NCBI GenBank assembly: GCA_017548245.1
Contig: JAFYMU010000110.1
Span: 1-6,370, forward strand
DNA: 6,370 nucleotides
Direction of reading: 5' to 3'
DNA from: Kiritimatiellia bacterium
GTDB taxonomy: Bacteria; Verrucomicrobiota; Kiritimatiellia; RFP12; DVOR01
Part shown: one piece after another, positions 1 through 5,475 of the stretch
Layout: the number at the start of each line of letters is the position of its first letter
How positions within the stretch are numbered: the stretch's first letter is position 1
Position numbers and translations under genes: made by a program
Notes under the pieces: generated by a model
Databases searched by the model: none
Told to the model about the DNA's origin: nothing
The model's input: the letters and a program-made list of their open reading frames with translations, nothing else

Positions 1-177
1 GCTAAAAGGAGGGTAAATGGGCAGAAAAGTCGGGGAGAAAGAAAAATTTTCATTTGGGGTCATTTGTGGCAAAAAAAGTGAAAAAGGTGGGTAAGCTGCG
101 TAAGAAAGATAGACAAAAAATAGGTTAAGGCTAAAGCCCCAGATAGGTGAGAAAAAGATAGATGAAAAGATAGGTAA
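1..177. other. Gene-free purine-rich stretch with loose GATAG repeats
   Basis: No credible coding frame is visible. The plus strand is dominated by A and G with little C. The pentamer GATAG occurs at 108-112, 142-146, 157-161 and 169-173; the last three are spaced 15 and 12 bases and are usually followed by GT or AT and an A-rich tract. A short GGCT/AGCC inverted repeat sits at 129-138. It lies outside the hairpin repeat that starts at 178. I see no promoter or RNA gene and assign no function. Confidence 0.4.
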
Positions 178-352
178 GCGGCTGCGCCGCAGCACTGCCA
201 GAAGGGTGCTTCGCTATTTTCCGCGAGCTCCGCAAATCTTGCAAAGGACGCTCATCGCGGACGCAAAGGCACTTCGTGCCCCGCGATGACGCCTTTGCGC
301 TTTTGCAGGGGCTTACGCCGCCCCTGCACCCCGCGGAAGCGCAGGGCGCTTC
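178..352 (+). repeat. Hairpin-rich repeat, copy 1 (module order D-C-A-B)
   Basis: This is four successive hairpins joined by linkers shared with copy 2. Module D is GCGGC/GCCGC at 178-190 with loop TGC. The linker GCACTGCCAG follows at 192-201, then TTTTCCGC and GAGCTCCGCAA at 217-235. Module C is a long hairpin at 241-298: the arms 241-260 and 281-298 pair almost throughout (CATCGCGG against CCGCGATG, GCAAAGG against CCTTTGC) and enclose GGCAC/GTGCC at 269-281. After GCGCTTTTGCA at 297-307, module A is TGCAGGGGC/GCCCCTGCA at 304-328 with loop TTACGCC. CACCCCGCGG at 327-336 leads into module B, GAAGCGC/GCGCTTC at 336-352 with loop AGG. Reading frames crossing it have low-complexity products and are taken as spurious. 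A dispersed REP/BIME-like element is the best guess. Confidence 0.75.
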
Positions 353-392
353 ACCCCAGTTTTTTAGAAAGAAATTTTTACAAAGCATTCTC
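353..392. other. AT-rich spacer between the two inverted repeat copies
   Basis: About 40 bases separate the copies. The spacer starts with ACCCCAG and a run of six T (360-365) and contains a second run of five T at 375-379. The T-run lies 7 bases beyond module B of copy 1, so B plus this run would be only a weak terminator for plus-strand transcription. No gene is visible here. Confidence 0.5.
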
Positions 393-604
393 CTGGCAGT
401 GCAAAGCGCAAATCCGGCATCGCGGGGCCGTTAGGCCACTGCGTCCGCGATGAGCGGATTTGTAAGATTGCGGAGCTTGCGGAAAACACACTGGCAGTGC
501 TTTCGCCGAAGGCGATTTTGGCTGTGGCCCTGCCACCGCGGGGGTGTGGGGGCGGCGTGAGCCCCCATAGAAAGAGTCCATGCAAAGCGCATCGCCTTTA
601 GGCG
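393..604 (-). repeat. Hairpin-rich repeat, copy 2, inverted (module order A-B-D-C)
   Basis: Read on the minus strand, this copy repeats the modules of copy 1. It begins with a small CGCC/GGCG hairpin (604-593) around the phosphoesterase stop codon, then GCGCTTTGCA (590-581). Module A is TGGGGGC/GCCCCCA (567-547) with loop TCACGCC, followed by CACCCCCGCGG (546-536). Module B is GTGGC/GCCAC (536-524) with loop AGG. Module D is TCGCC/GGCGA (515-503) with loop TTC. Then come GCACTGCCAG (500-491), TTTTCCGC and AGCTCCGCAA. Module C runs 462-409 with outer arms CAAATCCG and CGGATTTG, the shared CATCGCGG/CCGCGATG core and an inner GGCC/GGCC hairpin. GCGCTTTGCA and CTGCCAG follow at 410-393. On the plus strand CTGGCAGTGC occurs as a direct repeat at 393-402 and 491-500, bracketing module C. 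Confidence 0.75.
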
Positions 605-1152
605 TTGCGGTAGGTGCCGAGGCGGTCGCGGTAGCGGGCGGTGTTGTGGATGAGTTCTTGGAGGGTGACGGGCTTGAACCCATTGACATCGACGCCGGCA
701 TTGTAGGCTTGCGGCATCGTTTGTAAGAAGTTGAAGTATGGGTCGGTGGTATTATTATGAATGTGCCCGTAGATGAGATGGGCGCCGTGGCGGCGTCGGT
801 ACCAATCCATCATGGGATAGTGGCAAACGGTAAAGTAGGATCCTTTACGATCGCCTTCAATCACAAAACCGACTTCTTCGAACCAGTCGGAGAGGTTAAC
901 GGTGCGCATCCAGGCGCGGTCGTGATTGCCGATGATGAGGTGTTTTTTGCCATTAAGGCGCGAGAGGTAGTCCACGGCGGGGCGCACGTTGCGATACATT
1001 AGATCGCCTGCGATGTAGATGTGGTCTTGGTTGGAGACGCGACAGTTCCAGTTGCCGATGAGCATTTCATCCATCTCTTCAACGGAGACAAATCCGCGCT
1101 TGGCCCTGATTTTGTCATGGCCAAAGTGTGTATCTGCGATGAAGAAATCCAT
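598..1152 (-). CDS. Calcineurin-like metallophosphoesterase (COG4186-like)
   Basis: The 184-residue product is a compact single-domain phosphoesterase, probably cytoplasmic, hydrolysing a phosphoester with two bound metal ions. All core motifs are present in order: D7-x-H9 with GH (DTHFGH), GD at 49-50, GNHD at 75-78, His111 in CHYP and GHIH at 129-132. The short length and this spacing suit the small COG4186-type predicted phosphoesterases; the natural substrate cannot be told from sequence. The ATG at 1152 is chosen because the protein then starts directly at the first beta-strand (MDFFIADTH) and GGAG lies 12 bases upstream. A TTG at 1182 would add ten residues without a ribosome site. It lies 75 bases after the ABC-F gene with no clear promoter or terminator between. 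Its stop codon sits inside the loop of a small hairpin at the edge of the repeat region. Confidence 0.9.
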   Translation of the reverse strand: MDFFIADTHFGHDKIRAKRGFVSVEEMDEMLIGNWNCRVSNQDHIYIAGDLMYRNVRPAVDYLSRLNGKKHLIIGNHDRAWMRTVNLSDWFEEVGFVIEGDRKGSYFTVCHYPMMDWYRRRHGAHLIYGHIHNNTTDPYFNFLQTMPQAYNAGVDVNGFKPVTLQELIHNTARYRDRLGTYRNA

Positions 1153-1227
1153 GGTGTTGCGGTGCTCCAGAAGTGTGGTCAATATATCACATTTTACGGT
1201 ATGGTGTACGCCTTGGCGCGAATCTCT

Positions 1228-3165
1228 TTATTCGGCGGTCAATTCTTCCAAGGCAAGGGCGGCTTCTTCCCATTCAAGGGTGTGCTTTCCGAGGTCAAAT
1301 TCCAACGCTTTGAGGCGCTTCCCTGCGGCGGCCATGCCTTGGGCGTCAAGCGAACCGTCTCCAAGCTTTTCCAAGAGTTCGGCTTGTTCGGCTTCAAGGG
1401 CGGCGATGGCGGCTTCGGCTTCGGCGACTTTGCGCTTGAGGCGTTTTACCTCTGGCGCGCGGGCGGCGCGTTCTTGTGCGCGTTGGCGACGCAGATCCTT
1501 GGAGGTGAGCTTCACTTCTGCGACTTCAGCAACGGCTGTTTCGGGTTGGGCCTCGCCTGCGACCTTTTCCAAGTAGTAGTCATAGCCGCCGGGGAAACGG
1601 CGAATGCCGCGACGGGAGACTTCCAAGATATTGGTGGCGGTGCCGCGCACAAATTCCACGTCGTGCGAGACGAGCACCACGGTACCATTGTATTCGCGAA
1701 CCGCCTTCTGCAGGGTTTCGCGTCCTTCCAAGTCAAGGTGGGTGGTGGGTTCGTCCAGCAAAAGGAAGTTCGGCGGATTGAGGAAGATGCGCACAAAGGC
1801 AAGGCGAATCTTTTCACCACCGGAGAGGACTTTAACTTGTTTGGCGCAGTCATTGATATCGAAGCCGAAGCCGCCAAGACGGTTGCGCAACTCCTTTTCA
1901 GGCAGAGCGCCAGCGGCGGCCTTGGCGATGCCAAAGACCGTCTCCTCCGGGTTCATGGTTTCGGCCAAGTCTTGGCTCTGATAACCTGGGGCCACGTGAT
2001 AACCGAAGACTGCCTTACCAGCCGTGGGCTCTCGCACCCCTGCGAGCAGACGCAAGAGGGTGGTTTTACCCATACCGTTGTAACCGACAATGGCGATCTT
2101 GTCACCATTCATCACGCGCAAGTCAAGGTTTTCAAAGATGTTCTTCGTGCTCTCGGGATAGGCATAAGCTGCTTGTTCGAGACGCACAATCTCCGCCCCT
2201 GCGTGGGGGGCAGGTGGCAAACGGAGGTAGCCTGCGGAACGACTCCGCGCTGGCAAGCGAATCTCTTCTAGCTTTTCCAACTGCTTTTCGCGCGATTGCG
2301 CCTGCGAGGCCTTGGAGGCTTTGGCCTTAAAACGTTCCACAAAGCGCTCAAGTTGTTCGCGCTTGCGGTCTTGATTGGCCTTGGCTTGAAGCAATTGACG
2401 GTAACGCAGTTCGCGTTCTTCCAAATAGTAATCGAGGGGACCGTTGTAACGCGTCACGGTGCCGCCATCAACCTCCAAAGTGATGCGCGTAATGGCGCGG
2501 AGCAGATAGCGGTCGTGCGAGATAAGGACGAGGGTGCCTTCAAAGGCCTTGAGGAAGCGTTGCAACCATTCCACGGCGGGCAAGTCGAGGTAGTTGGAGG
2601 GTTCGTCCAGGAGGAGTAAGGCCGGTTTCGAGGCGAGCACGCGCGACAATTCGGCACGCATACGCCAACCACCCGAGAAGGTGGCGAAGGGCTTTTGGAA
2701 ATCTTCAGTGTCATAGCCCAACCCACCGAGCGACTCTTTGACGCGTGCTTCAAGGGAGTAACCGCCCATTTGTTCAAAACGGGTGTGCGCGTCACCCAAG
2801 GCCTTGAGGGCGCGTTCCTTCTCGGCGGGGTCAGTCAACGTGGGTAGGAGTTCTTCGAGATGCGCGATGTCGCGTTCGGTCTGCTCAAAACCCGGGATGC
2901 CCTCCAAACAGTATTGCAAGAGGGTCTGGTCGGGCGTATCGGGTTCCAAATGCTGACGCACAAAGCCAATGCGCGGCGAACCCTCATGGAGGACATCGCC
3001 GGTGTCTGGCGTCAAATCACCCAAGATTAATTTGAAGAGGGTCGACTTACCCGAACCATTGGGGCCGACCACGCCGACACGTTCGCCGGCATTAATCTTG
3101 AAGGAGGCATTTTCAAAGAGGGCTTCAGGACCGTAACGAACGCTTACATCGCGGAATTCAATCAT
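1228..3165 (-). CDS. ABC-F family ATP-binding protein (YheS/Uup-like, duplicated ABC domains)
   Basis: The 645-residue protein has two ABC ATPase domains and no membrane segment, the hallmark of ABC-F proteins, which act on ribosomes rather than as transporters. Domain 1 has Walker A GPNGSGKST (34-42), signature FSGGWRMR (163-170) and Walker B LLLLDEPSNYLD (183-194). A charged K/R/Q-rich linker (about 249-305) matches the interdomain arm that reaches toward the tRNA site. Domain 2 has Walker A GYNGMGKTT (361-369), signature LSGGEKIR (447-454) and LLLDEPTTHLD (468-478). The last 90 or so residues are charged and heptad-like, as in the C-terminal coiled coil of Uup and YheS. Domain 1 has SNYLD where TNHLD is usual. 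The length matches YheS/Uup (about 635). Start ATG has GGAG six bases upstream and lies 11 bases after the preceding gene, implying co-transcription. A housekeeping translation factor is likelier than an antibiotic-resistance one, but sequence alone does not decide. Confidence 0.93.
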   Translation of the reverse strand: MIEFRDVSVRYGPEALFENASFKINAGERVGVVGPNGSGKSTLFKLILGDLTPDTGDVLHEGSPRIGFVRQHLEPDTPDQTLLQYCLEGIPGFEQTERDIAHLEELLPTLTDPAEKERALKALGDAHTRFEQMGGYSLEARVKESLGGLGYDTEDFQKPFATFSGGWRMRAELSRVLASKPALLLLDEPSNYLDLPAVEWLQRFLKAFEGTLVLISHDRYLLRAITRITLEVDGGTVTRYNGPLDYYLEERELRYRQLLQAKANQDRKREQLERFVERFKAKASKASQAQSREKQLEKLEEIRLPARSRSAGYLRLPPAPHAGAEIVRLEQAAYAYPESTKNIFENLDLRVMNGDKIAIVGYNGMGKTTLLRLLAGVREPTAGKAVFGYHVAPGYQSQDLAETMNPEETVFGIAKAAAGALPEKELRNRLGGFGFDINDCAKQVKVLSGGEKIRLAFVRIFLNPPNFLLLDEPTTHLDLEGRETLQKAVREYNGTVVLVSHDVEFVRGTATNILEVSRRGIRRFPGGYDYYLEKVAGEAQPETAVAEVAEVKLTSKDLRRQRAQERAARAPEVKRLKRKVAEAEAAIAALEAEQAELLEKLGDGSLDAQGMAAAGKRLKALEFDLGKHTLEWEEAALALEELTAE

Positions 3166-3176
3166 CGCGCGCTCCG

Positions 3177-3740
3177 TTACCAGCTAAAGTTGATCAACGG
3201 AAGGGTCCAACCTGCGGCATTGGTATTCCAAAGGCCGATCTGAATGCCGCGGAGTTGCTTGGTTGCATTGAAGATACCCAACTGCAAACCGCGCACTTCG
3301 TCAGCCACATTCATACCAATTGCGGCCTGAACACCGCGCACACGCTTCACATCATTGCTCAAGAGGGCGAACTGAAGACCATCCACGCGTTCGTGAAACG
3401 AGAGCAAACCCGTCACCGAAGCGCCACGCACGCGGCCGACATTGGTCTGGGCAAACAACTGAACCGAAGCGCCCACGAAGTCGCACTGTTCGTTCTTCAC
3501 CACGCGCAAAACATCATTGAAGGGCATCGAAGCGTGCATCACACCCAAGGTTAAACCACGATAGGTGATCTGATTAGCCTCCCCTTCGCGAGCACCCACG
3601 CAGAGACTCCAGCAGGCATGCGTTTGAAGGGTTTCGGGCGTCTCACCCGTTGCAATCGGCGACCAACACGAAGCGGCCGAGACCACGCCACTAACCGTGG
3701 CCAATGCCACCATCGTCATCCAACGAACAAGGTTTTTCAT
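3177..3740 (-). CDS. Exported protein with about six 15-residue G-x-Q repeats (LA_2272-like surface repeat)
   Basis: The 187-residue protein starts with a signal peptide (MKNLVRW, hydrophobic 8-20, likely cleavage after VSA22). The mature N-terminal part contains Cys25, 43, 47 and 86. From about residue 89 the chain is a tandem array with period 14-16: units begin near G90, G106, G121, G136, G151 and G165. The pattern is G-h-Q/S-h-x-h followed by N or S and ending in V/L-R/D, clearest in GLQLGIFN and GIQIGLWN. The chain ends in an aromatic-rich tail, INFSW. The pattern resembles LA_2272-type surface repeat proteins; this is from memory. Secretion and a repetitive beta structure, perhaps at the cell surface, are inferred; the function is unknown. 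ATG 3740 is preferred because AGGAG lies eight bases upstream; the ATG at 3746 is only two bases from it. The gene is 11 bases from the ABC-F gene. Confidence 0.75.
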   Translation of the reverse strand: MKNLVRWMTMVALATVSGVVSAASCWSPIATGETPETLQTHACWSLCVGAREGEANQITYRGLTLGVMHASMPFNDVLRVVKNEQCDFVGASVQLFAQTNVGRVRGASVTGLLSFHERVDGLQFALLSNDVKRVRGVQAAIGMNVADEVRGLQLGIFNATKQLRGIQIGLWNTNAAGWTLPLINFSW

Positions 3741-3748
3741 CTCCATCA

Positions 3749-3753
3749 CTCCT
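3749..3753 (-). promoter_or_regulatory. Shine-Dalgarno AGGAG setting the start of the exported repeat protein
   Basis: On the minus strand AGGAG is followed by eight bases and ATG at 3740-3738. A first ATG only two bases after it (3746-3744) is too close. The site lies about four bases after the U-tract of the hairpin at 3788-3763, so any transcript that enters this gene from upstream must contain that hairpin. Confidence 0.7.
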
Positions 3754-3756
3754 GAA

Positions 3757-3788
3757 TAAAAAACGCGCAGACAATGCAGCCTGCGCGT
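3757..3788 (-). terminator. Intrinsic terminator or attenuator after the lyase gene
   Basis: On the minus strand ACGCGCAG (3788-3781) pairs perfectly with CTGCGCGT (3770-3763) around a ten-base loop, and five U follow directly (3762-3758). It begins about 60 bases after the lyase stop codon and fits a rho-independent terminator for that gene. It ends within a few bases of the ribosome site of the next gene, and no promoter is visible between. It may therefore be leaky or act as an attenuator. Confidence 0.75.
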
Positions 3789-3805
3789 CATTAAAGAATT
3801 TATTC

Positions 3806-3834
3806 GGTGACCCGCCTCACCTGAGGGAGCCACC
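3806..3834 (-). other. Second hairpin in the lyase 3' region
   Basis: GGTG (minus strand 3834-3831) pairs with CACC (3809-3806), and inside it CCTC (3826-3823) pairs with GAGG (3818-3815) around the loop AGGT; the middle pairs imperfectly with G-U pairs. It lies 14 bases after the lyase stop codon and has no U-tract of its own. It could protect the 3' end of the lyase mRNA or form part of a leader for the next gene. Confidence 0.45.
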
Positions 3835-3848
3835 GCATTGCACAGGTC

Positions 3849-5297
3849 TTAGAGCGAGTCGCCGAAGTCTTCGCGGAACTTTGCGGCCAACTTCTGCTGC
3901 CAATCACCAATCGGTGCCAAGCGGCCGAAGAAGAAGCGCAACACCTTGGGTTCTTCCACGAACTTCAAACCGCCGATGAGCTCACGATTCTTGTAGAGCC
4001 ATTCCACGCGGTCGATGGCGTATTCCACCTGCGAGAGGGTGTAGACGCGGCGGGGCATTGCCAAACGGAGCAATTCGAGTTCGGCAAAACGTTCCGAGCC
4101 GTCTTCGTTGCGCTGTTCGGAGAGCGTACCACGTTCCATACCACGCACACCGCTAGCGATGTAGAGGGCGGCGGCCAAAGCACCTGCGGGATACTGTTCG
4201 TGCGGCAAGTGCGAGACGAATTCGGAAGCGTTGATATGGCAGCCCAAACCGCCAGCGGGCAAGACCACCGGCACGCCACGCTTGTGGAGTTCGGTCGCCA
4301 TGTATTCGATGAACTGCGGGCCCTGGGAGATGATGTCTTCATCCATGGACTCATCCAAGCCGATCACGATTGCTTCCATTTCGCGCACGGACATACCGCC
4401 GTAGGTCAAGAAGCCTTCGTACAAGGGGATGTATTCCTTCATCATCTGTTCCACAGCCTTGTCGCGGATGGAGATACCACCGCCACGGCCAAAGCCAAGC
4501 TTACGCGCCGAGAAGTAGATGATATCCATCAAGGAAGCGATTTCAGCGGTGATTTCGCGGATGGTCATCTGCTGGCAAGCGGCTTCACGGGTCTTGATGA
4601 AGTAGAGGTTATCCTGCAAGAGGGAGGCGTCCAAGACCAAACGGATGCCATACTTCTTACAGATGGCCGACACGCCACGCATATTTTCCAAGGACAAGGG
4701 CTGACCGCCGACGAGGTTGGTACCTGCTTCGATACGCACGAACGGCACCTTTTCGGGGGTCACTTCCTGAATCAAGGCTTCCAAACGCGCCAAGTCGAAG
4801 TTACCCTTGAAGGGGCAATCGTTGACGGGTTCGAGACCTTCAGCGATGATCAATTCTTCCACGCGGCCACCCATGCGCGTAATGTGCGCCTTGGTCGTGG
4901 TGAAGTGGAAGTTCATCGGCACCACATCGCCAGGCTTCACCAATGCGGTCGCCAAGATATTTTCAGCGGCACGGCCCTGGTGCACCGGCAAGAAGTATTC
5001 CAAACCAAAGATTTCGCGCACCTTAGCGACCATGCGGTTGTAGGTTTCCGAACCTGCATAGGCGTCATCTGCGCGGAACATTGCCGACTGCTGCAAATCA
5101 CTCATGGCGTTCACACCCGAGTCGGTCAGCATGTCCATAAAGACGTCCTTATTCTGAAGCAAGAAGGTATTGTTACCCGCTTCGCACATCAACTCACAAC
5201 GCTTTTCCACCGGCGGCAAGAACAACTTCTGAACAATACGCACCTTGTGCATCTCAAGCGGAAGCTTCTTACCACTCAAAAACTTAACGTTTGCCAT
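3849..5297 (-). CDS. PLP-dependent beta-eliminating lyase, tyrosine phenol-lyase/tryptophanase family
   Basis: The 482-residue fold-type I PLP enzyme resembles tyrosine phenol-lyase (TPL) throughout; family members split tyrosine or tryptophan into phenol or indole, pyruvate and ammonia. Residues equivalent to known TPL active-site positions are visible: Thr58 in LTDSG, Tyr80 in DDAYAGSE, Arg109 in HQGR, Thr134/135 in FTTT, Asn194 in TNLVGGQP, Asp223 in LDAS, the PLP lysine Lys266 in SARK, Tyr299 in TYGG, Arg389 in MERG (TPL-like; tryptophanases usually have VEIG), Arg416 in PRRVYT and Phe455/456. Two positions differ: Leu226 stands where TPL and tryptophanase have a PLP-contacting Arg, and AGGLGCH replaces the usual GGHA. 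The substrate is therefore uncertain between tyrosine, tryptophan and another amino acid. ATG 5297 has AAGGA seven bases upstream. It has its own promoter about 60 bases upstream and a hairpin terminator downstream. No tnaC-like leader peptide fits in the roughly 50-base leader. Confidence 0.92.
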   Translation of the reverse strand: MANVKFLSGKKLPLEMHKVRIVQKLFLPPVEKRCELMCEAGNNTFLLQNKDVFMDMLTDSGVNAMSDLQQSAMFRADDAYAGSETYNRMVAKVREIFGLEYFLPVHQGRAAENILATALVKPGDVVPMNFHFTTTKAHITRMGGRVEELIIAEGLEPVNDCPFKGNFDLARLEALIQEVTPEKVPFVRIEAGTNLVGGQPLSLENMRGVSAICKKYGIRLVLDASLLQDNLYFIKTREAACQQMTIREITAEIASLMDIIYFSARKLGFGRGGGISIRDKAVEQMMKEYIPLYEGFLTYGGMSVREMEAIVIGLDESMDEDIISQGPQFIEYMATELHKRGVPVVLPAGGLGCHINASEFVSHLPHEQYPAGALAAALYIASGVRGMERGTLSEQRNEDGSERFAELELLRLAMPRRVYTLSQVEYAIDRVEWLYKNRELIGGLKFVEEPKVLRFFFGRLAPIGDWQQKLAAKFREDFGDSL

Positions 5298-5306
5298 GTC
5301 ATATTC

Positions 5307-5331
5307 CTTCTAAATTGGGCAACTTCTAAAT
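5307..5331 (-). repeat. Nine-base direct repeat in the lyase leader
   Basis: ATTTAGAAG occurs twice on the minus strand, at 5331-5323 and 5315-5307, 16 bases apart. The downstream copy overlaps the ribosome site AAGGA. Both lie between the predicted transcription start and the start codon. A regulator or RNA-binding site is possible, but chance duplication in AT-rich leader sequence is not excluded. Confidence 0.35.
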
Positions 5332-5354
5332 GCTATGCCAACGTAAACTGCACT

Positions 5355-5383
5355 AAGATACCCCATTTCTACCTTAATATCAA
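5355..5383 (-). promoter_or_regulatory. Sigma70-type promoter of the lyase gene
   Basis: On the minus strand TTGATA (5383-5378) is followed by 17 bases and TATCTT (5360-5355). Both boxes are close to TTGACA and TATAAT, and the spacing is optimal. Transcription would start near 5348, giving a leader of about 50 bases before ATG 5297. It lies downstream of the ATPase terminator, so the lyase forms its own transcription unit. Confidence 0.7.
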
Positions 5384-5426
5384 GCGAAAACACATCCCCT
5401 ACCCCCTGATTTGACTACAAAATAAC

Positions 5427-5456
5427 ACAAAAGGGCGACCGAAGCCGCCCTTTTGT
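5427..5456 (-). terminator. Intrinsic terminator after the GspE/PilB ATPase gene
   Basis: The minus strand reads ACAAAAGGGCG (5456-5446), then GC-TTCG-GT, then CGCCCTTTTGT (5437-5427). This is an 11-bp perfect stem extended by a G-U and a C-G pair that close a UUCG tetraloop. A T-rich tail (GTTATTTTG) follows. It lies 19 bases after the ATPase stop codon. The A-rich and T-rich arms make the stem nearly symmetric, but no plus-strand gene reads into it. Confidence 0.88.
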
Positions 5457-5475
5457 TGTGAAATCCGCAATGGGA

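Noticed and set aside
131..388. Minus-strand open frame of 85 codons in the repeat region
   Set aside because: It runs through the hairpins of copy 1 and the purine-rich tract, has low-complexity content, no convincing ribosome site and no recognisable domain.
178..604. CRISPR array, tRNA or integron-like array
   Set aside because: Repeats are inverted, not regularly spaced with unique spacers. No tRNA cloverleaf or anticodon arm is recognisable, and there is no nearby cas, integrase or transposase gene.
364..701. Minus-strand open frames (73 and 107 codons) across copy 2
   Set aside because: They are made of repeat-derived sequence, and the longer one overlaps the end of the phosphoesterase gene in another frame.
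1153..1182. TTG start ten codons upstream for the phosphoesterase
   Set aside because: It has no ribosome site, and the family starts right at the first beta-strand, which fits ATG 1152.
1021..2271. Plus-strand open frame of 416 codons opposite the ABC-F gene
   Set aside because: It is a shadow of codon usage in the real gene; the minus strand has all ABC-F motifs and the plus product resembles nothing.
3741..3833. Upstream starts (GTG 3833, ATG 3746) for the exported repeat protein
   Set aside because: The longer version would translate through the terminator and put 31 polar residues before the signal peptide; ATG 3746 is too close to the ribosome site.
5298..5354. TnaC-type leader peptide controlling the lyase
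   Set aside because: The leader is only about 50 bases and contains no short ATG frame with a key Trp followed by a stop.
4200..5414. Plus-strand open frame of 404 codons opposite the lyase gene
   Set aside because: It is an antisense shadow: the His- and Asp-rich product has no domain, and it runs through the lyase promoter.
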